Source: Pseudomonas sp. Ant30-3 (lineage in GTDB: Bacteria; Pseudomonadota; Gammaproteobacteria; Pseudomonadales; Pseudomonadaceae). Taken from it: 64,000 nucleotides of DNA. The stretch is taken from positions 1 through 64,000 of the forward strand of contig NZ_JMCL01000037.1 in assembly GCF_000690905.1 (NCBI RefSeq). Reading direction: 5' to 3'. The notes beneath the pieces were generated by a model. That model saw nothing but the letters and a program-made list of their open reading frames with translations. It searched no databases and was not told the origin of the DNA. Below, one piece after another: positions 44,069 to 50,470 of the stretch (its first letter is position 1; every line of letters starts with the position of its first letter). The translations under genes were made by a program, and so were the position numbers.

Positions 44069-44097
44069 GTTTTCAGGCAGTTTTATGGTCGAAAAAA
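44069..44097 (-). promoter_or_regulatory. Transfer-regulon operator 7 (traI-traD)
   Basis: Read toward traI the right arm is GCCTGAAAAC, the left arm TTTTTTCGACC, and the centre TAAAA. A -10-like CATCAT lies 26-31 bases beyond (44038-44043). The left arm T-run is also the U-tract of the exonuclease terminator. Confidence 0.8.
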
Positions 44098-44117
44098 AGC
44101 CCGGCAAGTGCCGGGCT
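44091..44117 (-). terminator. Rho-independent terminator after the exonuclease gene
   Basis: Arms AGCCCGGC and GCCGGGCT with an ACTT loop, followed by seven U on the coding strand. It ends the recombination cassette transcript seven bases after the stop; its T-tract forms the first bases of operator 7. Confidence 0.9.
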
Positions 44118-44123
44118 GAGGGG

Positions 44124-45167
44124 TTAGAACCAGAAGGTTCCGAAAAACTGTGACGGCTCTTCGACCGTCTCATTTATTGTGTCCACCTTTTGCCGTATGC
44201 GGGGCAACGGCTCAGGTTTGGCCTTACTTTCATCGTAGGAGGCATCCACAGAGACCCGCGTAGCCATTGACGAACCGGTCTGGTGTCTCGCGATCACATC
44301 GGGCGGAATAACCGCCTCCAGCTCCTGCGCAACACCTTTCCAATCCACAGTGCCAGCCACTTCGTAGCTAGTGACTTTCACACCCAGAGCATCGGCCCGG
44401 CGGAACTCCCCCAGCAACGGCAGGATCTCGGCCTCAAGGTCTTTTGCTTCCTTGGTGAGCACTTTCAACTGGGCCTTCAGCTCAGCAATCTTGCTCTCCT
44501 TCGCCCTCCTGGCATTTGCTAGCGGACGCCATGCAGCCAGGTCCAGCCTATCCAGCGGAATAACGTCCCGCTTTGGATCGGCCTCAGGCGGCACACCGCG
44601 CATCACCAGCCCCCAGAAGATTTCTTCTGCCTGAATGATTCGTCTCACCAGAAGGTCATCCCAGTCAACGATCAAACAGCAGGGTTCATGCTTCGGCGAC
44701 CAAAACCACAGGTAACCGCGCCGTGCTCCACTGACGATCATCTGATGCATCACTTGCCAGCGGTACAGCTTAAATGCCTTGCTATGCTCCCTGAGTTGCA
44801 GCACCTCCAGATGGTTGGTTTCGGAGAGATTCTTGATCTCTACCGGAGACTTGTCATCCAGAACCCCATCGAACGATGCCCGAATAAAAGGGTATGCGGT
44901 CGACTCTGCACAGAACGGCAAAGCCATCTTGCCGTACTTATCCTCAAAGGCTTGTAGCGCTAGCGGTTCGAATTTGACTCCCCTCCTAACTTGCGGGATT
45001 ACCGACAAGTCAGCTGGCTCGACAATTCCGACCAGTTCTTTCCAGAGTTCCAGTGGCGTTTTATCAGGGTTCTCACCCATGACGACCGCGCAACTGGTTG
45101 CACTCATGCCTTCCCTTCGCCACGCATGCCACTCGGGAGTCCGCTGTGCGATGTCAACGATCTTCAT
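44124..45167 (-). CDS. YqaJ-type (lambda Exo-like) recombination exonuclease
   Basis: The protein has 347 residues from ATG 45167 (MKIVDIAQRTPEWHAWRREG), with GAGGGTG upstream; the frame is open to 45209. Nuclease residues are visible in TPEWHAWR, in FDGVLDDKSPVEIKNLSE (Asp then Glu-x-Lys), and in the QVMHQMIVSGARRGYLWFW segment. It resects double-strand ends for annealing by the RecT-like protein encoded upstream. SXT/R391 and IncA/C elements carry a comparable bet-exo pair. The C-terminal 150 residues are an extra coiled-coil domain (AELKAQLKVLTKEAKDLEAEI). A 21-codon leader peptide with a better ribosome site overlaps its start. Confidence 0.9.
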   Translation of the reverse strand: MKIVDIAQRTPEWHAWRREGMSATSCAVVMGENPDKTPLELWKELVGIVEPADLSVIPQVRRGVKFEPLALQAFEDKYGKMALPFCAESTAYPFIRASFDGVLDDKSPVEIKNLSETNHLEVLQLREHSKAFKLYRWQVMHQMIVSGARRGYLWFWSPKHEPCCLIVDWDDLLVRRIIQAEEIFWGLVMRGVPPEADPKRDVIPLDRLDLAAWRPLANARRAKESKIAELKAQLKVLTKEAKDLEAEILPLLGEFRRADALGVKVTSYEVAGTVDWKGVAQELEAVIPPDVIARHQTGSSMATRVSVDASYDESKAKPEPLPRIRQKVDTINETVEEPSQFFGTFWF

Positions 45168-45219
45168 TGCTGACACCCTCATAGAACTCCAGCAAGCAGC
45201 TGGATTCAAAGGTCTTCAT
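45154..45219 (-). CDS. 21-residue leader peptide overlapping the exonuclease start
   Basis: ATG 45219 has AAAAGGAG upstream, the best ribosome site in the area. The frame MKTFESSCLLEFYEGVSNEDR ends at TGA 45154, 14 bases past the exonuclease ATG in another frame. Translating ribosomes would stop just beyond the exonuclease start, a classic layout for translational coupling. It may be a leader, not a functional peptide. Confidence 0.5.
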   Translation of the reverse strand: MKTFESSCLLEFYEGVSNEDR

Positions 45220-45289
45220 CTGATTTCTCCTTTTCTCAAGTTCACCACCCTGGCTCGAAAACCCAAGTGGCACCCCCGAAAAGGCGTAA

Positions 45290-45315
45290 CCCCAGAGGGC
45301 TTTCGCCCCCTGGGG
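45290..45315 (-). other. GC-rich leader stem-loop 2
   Basis: Arms CCCCAGAGGGC and GCCCCCTGGGG, with a GAAA tetraloop on the coding strand. It lies between the 167-residue gene and the exonuclease leader peptide. The arms follow the same pattern as the other stem-loops in this cassette. Confidence 0.6.
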
Positions 45316-45351
45316 GATATTCTTTCTCTGGTGTTCCAGTGATGCTCACGC

Positions 45352-45855
45352 TTACGCAACCTTTGCGTAGCGGGAGTAGATTTCTTCTCGCTTGAGCATG
45401 GCATCCTCGAAGCTCAACTGACCTGCATTGCAAGCCTGAATCACTGCGACGATCTCCATGCCGCGCTGCCATTCAGCAGTACCCGACAATCGATCAAGCG
45501 CCCCCATATCTAGAAGTGCGTATCCATCGTCAAGCATGTCGCCAATGCACAGCTCCGGCGTGTCATGCGTGCAATGGCCGGTGAAGCCATCACGTTGAAA
45601 CGCCTGCCACCGAAAGCGCCCTTGCTGAGATGCGTCTGGGATAAGAACACCCCAGGCATCCCGGCTCCGATGCTTCAGCGTCAAGCCAAGTCCGTGGATA
45701 GTGAACTGACAAAGCAGGTACTCCAGGAGAATGAGCTTCACCTGAAATTGCTCGATCATTTCGTCAGCGTATTCCGCGAACGCCCCACCCTCTTCTTTCA
45801 TCTCCCCCCAGCTAGCAAGGGAGTCCTTCAGCCCCTCAACGGTTGACGGTCGCAT
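45352..45855 (-). CDS. Hypothetical protein of the recombination cassette
   Basis: The protein has 167 residues, soluble, no signal peptide. The N-terminal half is helical (VEGLKDSLASWGEMKEEGG, MIEQFQVKLILLEYLLCQF), the middle has a GVLIPDASQQGRFRWQAFQRDGF segment. Start overlaps the preceding small gene by 20 bases. Placed among ssb, recT and exo, it may take part in DNA metabolism, but no family was recognised. Confidence 0.6.
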   Translation of the reverse strand: MRPSTVEGLKDSLASWGEMKEEGGAFAEYADEMIEQFQVKLILLEYLLCQFTIHGLGLTLKHRSRDAWGVLIPDASQQGRFRWQAFQRDGFTGHCTHDTPELCIGDMLDDGYALLDMGALDRLSGTAEWQRGMEIVAVIQACNAGQLSFEDAMLKREEIYSRYAKVA

Positions 45856-46015
45856 TGTTCTGCTCTCCTGGAAGGGAGTGGGTCAGAACGGCAAAAAAAC
45901 CCGGATGGGCCTTCTCTGCTTTGTCGATCGCGTCGCCGAAGGTGGTTGCTTCACAACGGAAGGTAACCTTCTGCTGTGTATGCAGGATGGTCATCGATAG
46001 GATGTAAGTCCGCAT
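45836..46015 (-). CDS. Small beta-rich protein (59 residues), unknown
   Basis: The start at 46015 (MRTYILSMTILHTQQ) is chosen because AAGGAG lies ten bases upstream; the longer frame to 46138 has none. The protein looks like a small alpha/beta fold with pattern FRCEATTFGDAIDKAEKAHPGF. A stem-loop is 47 bases upstream. No family recognised. Confidence 0.6.
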   Translation of the reverse strand: MRTYILSMTILHTQQKVTFRCEATTFGDAIDKAEKAHPGFFAVLTHSLPGEQNNATVNR

Positions 46016-46061
46016 GGTGTATCTCCTTCTCAGATTTTTAGCCCTGAAAAAGAGGCACCTT

Positions 46062-46088
46062 CCCTGTGGGGGCGATGCCCCCTCAGGG
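46062..46088 (-). other. GC-rich leader stem-loop 3
   Basis: Arms CCCTGTGGGGGC and GCCCCCTCAGGG around three bases. It is located between the 69-residue and the 59-residue genes, before the ribosome site of the latter. Confidence 0.62.
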
Positions 46089-46110
46089 TGATGTGTATTG
46101 CGGCTAAGTC

Positions 46111-46320
46111 TCAGTAAACAACGTCGACCGAGCGGCACAGCTCGTTGTAGTGATCAACCAGCTGATCGAGGAAATAAAGAAGCTGAGGCCCTGTGAGGGG
46201 CGTGTTTGGGCCGATCATTCCGGCCTTCACCAAAGCGTCTCCGATTGCGGAGGCCAGTAGATCCCTCTGTTGTTCAACAGGGGGATCTAGGCTTTCTGCA
46301 TCTTGGGTATGAGTTGCCAT
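46111..46320 (-). CDS. Small acidic helical protein (69 residues), unknown
   Basis: Start at 46320 with AAAGGAAA upstream. The sequence MATHTQDAESLDPPVEQQ leads into helices (LASAIGDALVKAGMI, PQLLYFLDQLVDHYNELC). A single cysteine is near the end. Stem-loop 4 lies 36 bases upstream. No family recognised. Confidence 0.6.
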   Translation of the reverse strand: MATHTQDAESLDPPVEQQRDLLASAIGDALVKAGMIGPNTPLTGPQLLYFLDQLVDHYNELCRSVDVVY

Positions 46321-46355
46321 ATCGTTTTCCTTTCAGAGAGCGACAAGGGCAATCA

Positions 46356-46379
46356 CCTGGCGGGATATGCCCCGTCAGG
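46356..46379 (-). other. GC-rich leader stem-loop 4
   Basis: Arms CCTGGCGGG and CCCGTCAGG around six bases. It lies between the 14-residue peptide gene and the 69-residue gene. Confidence 0.6.
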
Positions 46380-46398
46380 GAGTTTGTTTGCAGATGCC

Positions 46399-46443
46399 TT
46401 ACGGCAGCAGCAGGGTCAGAATGAAGACGATCAAGTCAGCCAT
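46399..46443 (-). CDS. 14-residue hydrophobic micropeptide
   Basis: ATG 46443 has AAAAAGGAA upstream with normal spacing; the peptide MADLIVFILTLLLP ends at TAA 46399. It is almost entirely a short membrane-seeking helix. Too short for normal gene finders. Stem-loops lie on both sides (46356 and 46475), as for the annotated genes of this cassette, which supports it as an expression unit. Function unknown; a toxin-like or leader role is possible. Confidence 0.45.
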   Translation of the reverse strand: MADLIVFILTLLLP

Positions 46444-46474
46444 CTGATTGGTTCCTTTTTAACTGACGGAGCCC

Positions 46475-46498
46475 CCCTTACGGGGAAGCCCCGTAGGG
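46475..46498 (-). other. GC-rich leader stem-loop 5
   Basis: Arms CCCTTACGGGG and CCCCGTAGGG around three bases, 32 bases before the micropeptide ATG and after the recT stop. Confidence 0.65.
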
Positions 46499-46554
46499 TT
46501 GTGGTCAGTTCGAAGCGCCCTATGCAAAAAGGCCCCCCAAAGCGTTTTTTGGCG

Positions 46555-47646
46555 TCACTCGCCTTGCGACTGAGCAACGTACTGCGCAGATTTCAACTGA
46601 GTTACAGCGTAATCCCGAGCAACTACAGGCCACGTTGAAACGTACTCGAAAGCAGGTTCCCAACAATTGGCAGCACGGGCGCGCCGAACGACTTCCGCAA
46701 CCTTGTTGATCGTCTTCTTAGGCAGATCAGCAGGGGGCGGAACTTGGCTTCCGTCACGGACAACTTCACCTTCAATCACGTCATCTGCCGGGGCAGGATC
46801 TGCAACTTTTGGATTAGCCGACTGTTCGGGCTGAGCATCAGATGCCGGTTGCTGATCAACCTGGTTAGAGGTAGGCAGCGGTTCAGGTTCCACGACATCA
46901 GCAGCGCCCATGTATCGCTCAACAACTTCAACTGGCACATCGTTGGAAGAGAACCCTTCCCCAGCGTCTGTATTGAGGTACTGAATCACTCCGTCCAGCT
47001 TTGAGCCGGTCTGAGGCCAGTATTTCCTTGCAATCTTGATAGCCGACTTCTTGCGCATGGAGTCTTCGAAGTCGACCCAGGGGCCTTTCTTCTTACGTTT
47101 CCACAGCTCCGAAGCATCTCGAGCAGCATTGATTTCATCCGCGGTCACCGCCTCAACGTGAACGCGGCCATCAGGCAGAAGAGCTTCGACGTAGCAACCT
47201 ACAAACTCCCCACGATCAGCCTTCTTGTCGAAAGGGTTGAACGTATGGGTCGGGCTCTGTCGCTTCCCTCTGTACTCGAACTTGTCTTTCGAGTAGACCA
47301 ATTCAACGATGCAATCACGGATCGCACCGTCGTTTACAGCGACCTTGACCATGCCCCTCCAGGACACGTCCAAAACCACCTGCCCGTCTCGGGGCACCAA
47401 GTAGGCGAGCTGTCGGGATTGATTAAGAGTCAATCCGTAAGCAGCAACCTGGCTAAAGGCATTTCTAAGGCTTAGAGGGTTAGTCGTAGCGCACTTGCAC
47501 AGATAGTCGTTGTTCATCATGGCCTGCGATGCAAACAGCAGCTCATTTTTGAACATCACGTCAGTCTTCGACGACTCCACTAGCTTGATGAACTTTTCTT
47601 CTTGCTTCGCAATAATTGCAACTGCGTTTTGGAAGTTATCGCTCAT
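46555..47646 (-). CDS. recT: RecT-family single-strand annealing recombinase
   Basis: The protein has 363 residues from ATG 47646 (MSDNFQNAVAII), with AAAGGAAAA upstream; the frame is open to 47676. The core has the RecT pattern: CATTNPLSLRNAFSQVAAYGLTLN, LAYLVPRDGQVVLDVSWRGMVKVA, DFEDSMRKKSAIKIARKYWPQ. The C-terminal 120 residues are a Pro/Ala/Asp-rich linker and a small helical tail. It partners the YqaJ-type exonuclease. SXT-type elements use a Bet protein at this position, so this may be a replacement by another annealase family. Confidence 0.92.
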   Translation of the reverse strand: MSDNFQNAVAIIAKQEEKFIKLVESSKTDVMFKNELLFASQAMMNNDYLCKCATTNPLSLRNAFSQVAAYGLTLNQSRQLAYLVPRDGQVVLDVSWRGMVKVAVNDGAIRDCIVELVYSKDKFEYRGKRQSPTHTFNPFDKKADRGEFVGCYVEALLPDGRVHVEAVTADEINAARDASELWKRKKKGPWVDFEDSMRKKSAIKIARKYWPQTGSKLDGVIQYLNTDAGEGFSSNDVPVEVVERYMGAADVVEPEPLPTSNQVDQQPASDAQPEQSANPKVADPAPADDVIEGEVVRDGSQVPPPADLPKKTINKVAEVVRRARAANCWEPAFEYVSTWPVVARDYAVTQLKSAQYVAQSQGE

Positions 47647-47669
47647 TTCATTTTCCTTTCTAAAAAGAA

Positions 47670-47689
47670 AACGCACCCGAAGGTGCGTT
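47670..47689 (-). other. C(UUCG)G stem-loop in front of recT
   Basis: The RNA reads AACGCACC-UUCG-GGUGCGUU, an eight-pair stem with a C(UUCG)G loop, 24 bases before the recT ATG and after the ssb stop. It has the same architecture as the stem-loop before the primase gene at 13.8 kb. Confidence 0.72.
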
Positions 47690-47713
47690 AATTCTTGACT
47701 GACTTCTGCCTGA

Positions 47714-48226
47714 TTAGATGATGTTTAGAAGCAAACGGCTAATTGGGGCAAAAGGTATGTCGTCGTCGAAGCTGTCAAAGTGCTGATCATGCTGTGGAGC
47801 AGGATCGCGTGGTGACTGACTAGGACGTTGTTGCTGTTGCGGACGCTGCTCACGGGATTGCCCTTGAGAGTTGTCGCGCTCTGGCCTTCCACCCAGGAGC
47901 TGCATTCTGCCCTGCATGTCGACGATAATTTCGGTGGTGTACCGTTTGATACCGTCTTTTTCCCACTCTCGTGTTTGAAGCTTACCTTCGATGTATACCT
48001 GCGATCCTTTCCGCAGATACTCACCAGCGATCTCAGCGACTTTCCCAAACAATGAAACACGGTGCCATTCGGTCCTTTCGACTTTCTGTCCCGTTTGCTT
48101 GTCAGTCCACTGTTCACTTGTTGCAAGGCTGAGATTGGTTACTGCATTACCGTTAGGTAAGTAGCGAGTTTCTGGATCTTGACCACAGGTGCCAACCAAG
48201 ATCACTTTATTTACGCCGCGAGCCAT
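47714..48226 (-). CDS. ssb: Single-stranded DNA-binding protein with extended C-terminal tail
   Basis: The protein has 170 residues. OB fold in residues 1-110 ([51 protein letters not shown]), then a Gln/Pro/Arg-rich linker. The usual SSB ending DDDIPF is present but is followed by 11 further residues ([11 protein letters not shown]) before the stop, so the acidic tip that recruits partners is not terminal. It is the first gene of the recombination cassette. Confidence 0.95.
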   Translation of the reverse strand: MARGVNKVILVGTCGQDPETRYLPNGNAVTNLSLATSEQWTDKQTGQKVERTEWHRVSLFGKVAEIAGEYLRKGSQVYIEGKLQTREWEKDGIKRYTTEIIVDMQGRMQLLGGRPERDNSQGQSREQRPQQQQRPSQSPRDPAPQHDQHFDSFDDDIPFAPISRLLLNII

Positions 48227-48265
48227 AGTATTTCTCCATTTAGATAGAACTACGGGGCGGCATTA

Positions 48266-48299
48266 CCCCAATACGGGGGCAATAGCAGCCCCGTTGGGG
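48266..48299 (-). other. GC-rich leader stem-loop 6 (before ssb)
   Basis: Arms CCCCAATACGGGGGC and GCCCCGTTGGGG around seven bases, 40 bases before the ssb ATG. In the plus direction it is followed by a T-rich stretch. Confidence 0.6.
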
Positions 48300-48560
48300 T
48301 TTGGTTTTTCATGGGTTTTTGGTTGTACTTTTGAGACGGCCAACAAGCCGACCATGCGACGAGGCGCATGACTAAATCAGTCCACACATGTGGGCTGACT
48401 TAATCTGGGAATTCATGATGGTTGAGATTCAACCACGAGGCGCTGGGCCTGTAGATGGACTGCAAGGCATGCAATCCGGATTTATAACGCCGAGCTACTC
48501 GACGTGATAGGAAGTCTGCAACAAGCAGAATCCAATGGCAAGCGGGTTTTTTGTCCGCGT
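48300..48560. other. Divergent intergenic region between ssb and the 48.6-kb operon
   Basis: No gene is visible. It holds an inverted repeat at 48374-48401 (AAATCAG-TCCACA-CATG-TGTGG-GCTGACTT) and a smaller one at 48419-48433 (GGTTGA ... TCAACC). Either could be a repressor operator for the ssb promoter. Operator 8 starts at its right end. Confidence 0.4.
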
Positions 48561-48589
48561 TTTTTCAGTCGCTTTTTCGTCCTGAAAAC
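48561..48589 (+). promoter_or_regulatory. Transfer-regulon operator 8 (lipoprotein-dsbA operon)
   Basis: The only copy with its promoter signals only to the right. Left arm TTTTTCAGTCG, right arm CGTCCTGAAAAC. A -10-like GAAAAT lies 26-31 bases beyond (48615-48620). The downstream ATG at 48649 is 59 bases from the site, whereas the ATG at 48619 would fall inside the -10 element, so the spacing rule decides the start. Confidence 0.82.
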
Positions 48590-48648
48590 GGGCCATCCCC
48601 TTTTCTGTACGGAGGAAAATGATCCTTACCAGCCTCAGAGGATCAACC

Positions 48649-49206
48649 ATGCACCACCTTAAATCTCTATTGCCGCTAGGCCTGGCCATTGGCTTGGCGC
48701 TCACAGCGGGTTGTGCCAACAAGCCAGAACCCCCTGCCCCAGGCACGCCATTCGAGGTCGCAAGCTACGAGCCCGATATGCGCGAATACCACACCAGCTG
48801 GGGGCATACGGGCCGAGGCGGTGCAGCATTGCGAAAACCCACCTATCAACCCGTTCTTGGCAGCCTCGATGTTCTCGAGACCCCGGCCGGGAAGCTTCAC
48901 CCAGAGCTGCAAGCACGCCTTACAACGAACGATAGCGTTGCAGTCCCATCATCCATGTTCCAGGCCAACTGTGCTGACTCTGCAAATGTGGCGCAGGCCT
49001 TTGCTCTTGGCCAACCCGCCGCAAGCGAGCGCATCGTCACCTTGGCCAACGCGGCCGGTTCGGTCGATGACTACATTGCCGTCCGGAACAAGCTCTGCAA
49101 AGGGGCTCAACGGTTGAGCTACGAGGAGTGGGTCATTCTCGTCGAAGGCACCCCGAAGGATGTCCCTCTTCACCTGAAACCATCTCTTCCGCCCTCCTAT
49201 AAGTGA
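48649..49206 (+). CDS. Lipoprotein of the transfer regulon, unknown function
   Basis: The protein has 185 residues from ATG 48649, with AGAGGA upstream. The signal peptide MHHLKSLLPLGLAIGLALTAGC ends in a clear lipobox (LTAGC). The mature part is Pro-rich at first (NKPEPPAPGTPFEVASYEPD), then has an ANCADSANVAQAFALGQPA segment. It is probably an outer-membrane protein made with the transfer apparatus. The dsbA-like gene follows six bases later. No family recognised. Confidence 0.75.
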   Translation: MHHLKSLLPLGLAIGLALTAGCANKPEPPAPGTPFEVASYEPDMREYHTSWGHTGRGGAALRKPTYQPVLGSLDVLETPAGKLHPELQARLTTNDSVAVPSSMFQANCADSANVAQAFALGQPAASERIVTLANAAGSVDDYIAVRNKLCKGAQRLSYEEWVILVEGTPKDVPLHLKPSLPPSYK

Positions 49207-49212
49207 TCAGTC

Positions 49213-50061
49213 ATGCCTAAATTCAATCCCACTCTCGCTACAGCCATTGGCGTTTCAATCGTGACCTCTGCCGTTGCTGTCGGTGTCTCTGTCTACATGG
49301 GACAGAGCTACACCGAAATGGCGGTGAAGAAAGCCCTCGTTGAACAGCTGCCAGGGGCCGTCGACAAAACCCTCAAGGATCGCGAGATCGAGAAGATCAA
49401 CGCCGCGAAAGCGAAAATCCTCTCGAATTGGAGCGGCGCAGCTGACACCAGCATTGAAGGTCGGCACATCTACGGCAGCATGGATGCGCAATTTACCCTG
49501 GTCGAGTTCAGTGACCTGGAATGCCCGTATTGCAAGCGCTTCCATGACACGCCCAAGCAGATGGCTGACAAGTCCGAAGGACGTATTAACTGGGAATGGC
49601 AGCATTACCCCCTGGCCTTCCACAACCCTGTGGCCGAAGTGGCAGCTCACGCATCTGAGTGCGTGGGAGAGGTCGCCGGCAACAAAGCCTTCTGGGCATT
49701 TACTGGCGAATGGTTCGCTCGCACTCAACTCAATGGCCAAGGTGTCGAGGACGTAGAGCGTCTTGCGCAGGAGGTTGGCGCGCCCCTTGATGCCTATCGT
49801 CAGTGCATGGAAAGCGGCAAATACCAAGCCTTGATCGAAGGCCAGGTGAAGAAAGGCACGAACATGGGCGTCACCGGCACGCCAGCAACGGTCGTAGTCG
49901 ACAACCTCACAGGCAACAAACTGCTGGTGAAAGGTGCGCAAAGCACACAGGTGCTACTCCAGACCATGCAGCAGCTGGTCAAAATGCGCGACGAGGCTCC
50001 CAACCAAGACAAGCTGGATACCCCTGCTGAGGGCGCGGCCAATGAGATCGGTGCTCAATAG
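49213..50061 (+). CDS. Membrane-anchored DsbA-like thiol oxidoreductase (2)
   Basis: The protein has 282 residues. N-terminal anchor (IGVSIVTSAVAVGVSVYMG), helical stalk (residues 35-75), then a DsbA fold with LVEFSDLECPYCKRFH, the family motif HYPLAFHNPVAEVAAHASECV, and cis-Pro loop GVTGTPATVVVD. It acts in the periplasm. It shares operator 8 with the lipoprotein. Together with the 38-kb DsbA, DsbC and TraF it makes four thiol-redox proteins in one element. Confidence 0.9.
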   Translation: MPKFNPTLATAIGVSIVTSAVAVGVSVYMGQSYTEMAVKKALVEQLPGAVDKTLKDREIEKINAAKAKILSNWSGAADTSIEGRHIYGSMDAQFTLVEFSDLECPYCKRFHDTPKQMADKSEGRINWEWQHYPLAFHNPVAEVAAHASECVGEVAGNKAFWAFTGEWFARTQLNGQGVEDVERLAQEVGAPLDAYRQCMESGKYQALIEGQVKKGTNMGVTGTPATVVVDNLTGNKLLVKGAQSTQVLLQTMQQLVKMRDEAPNQDKLDTPAEGAANEIGAQ

Positions 50062-50371
50062 GCTGGGTGAATGGGCCGACCAGCTAGATTTCGGGGGCAG
50101 TCATGCGCTTTCTAGCACTCGTGTCGCTATGACTCAGCAGCTTGAAGGTCGGGCAGTTCTTTTCCATGCGCTACGCAGGGCCAGTACCTGGGATGAGGTT
50201 TTCGATCTCATCTCAGCCAACGGATACAGCCTCATTCCAAACGGAGAGGATTTTATCGCCGCGGACACGAGTACAGGACTTATGTTCTCTCTCTGGGATT
50301 GTGGTCATAGTCGGCTCGTATTTGAGGAGAGGCTTGGTCGTTTACCGGATTTACCACCCATGAGTCGATGA
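50042..50371 (+). CDS. Hypothetical small protein (109 residues)
   Basis: The start at 50042 overlaps the dsbA stop by 20 bases; an internal ATG at 50129 is also possible. The C-terminal half is a compact domain (WDEVFDLISANGYSLIPNGEDFIAADTSTGLMFSLWDCGHSR). A small alpha/beta fold is likely. It is followed by a strong terminator, so it closes the operon. No family recognised. Confidence 0.55.
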   Translation: MRSVLNRLGEWADQLDFGGSHALSSTRVAMTQQLEGRAVLFHALRRASTWDEVFDLISANGYSLIPNGEDFIAADTSTGLMFSLWDCGHSRLVFEERLGRLPDLPPMSR

Positions 50372-50375
50372 CTCC

Positions 50376-50398
50376 AACCCCGCCCCGGCGGGGTTTTT
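50376..50398 (+). terminator. Rho-independent terminator
   Basis: Arms CCCCGCC and GGCGGGG followed by five T, directly after the 109-residue gene. Confidence 0.9.
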
Positions 50399-50470
50399 CT
50401 TGTGCTTGGGATATTCCAGAGCGGTGATGTACTGGGCACGACCTCAACGAACGTATCAGGGAGATACGCC

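Noticed and set aside
46034..46058. Ninth transfer operator before the 59-residue gene
   Set aside because: Only a shortened TTTTTCAGGGC ... match; the second arm and -10 spacing are absent.
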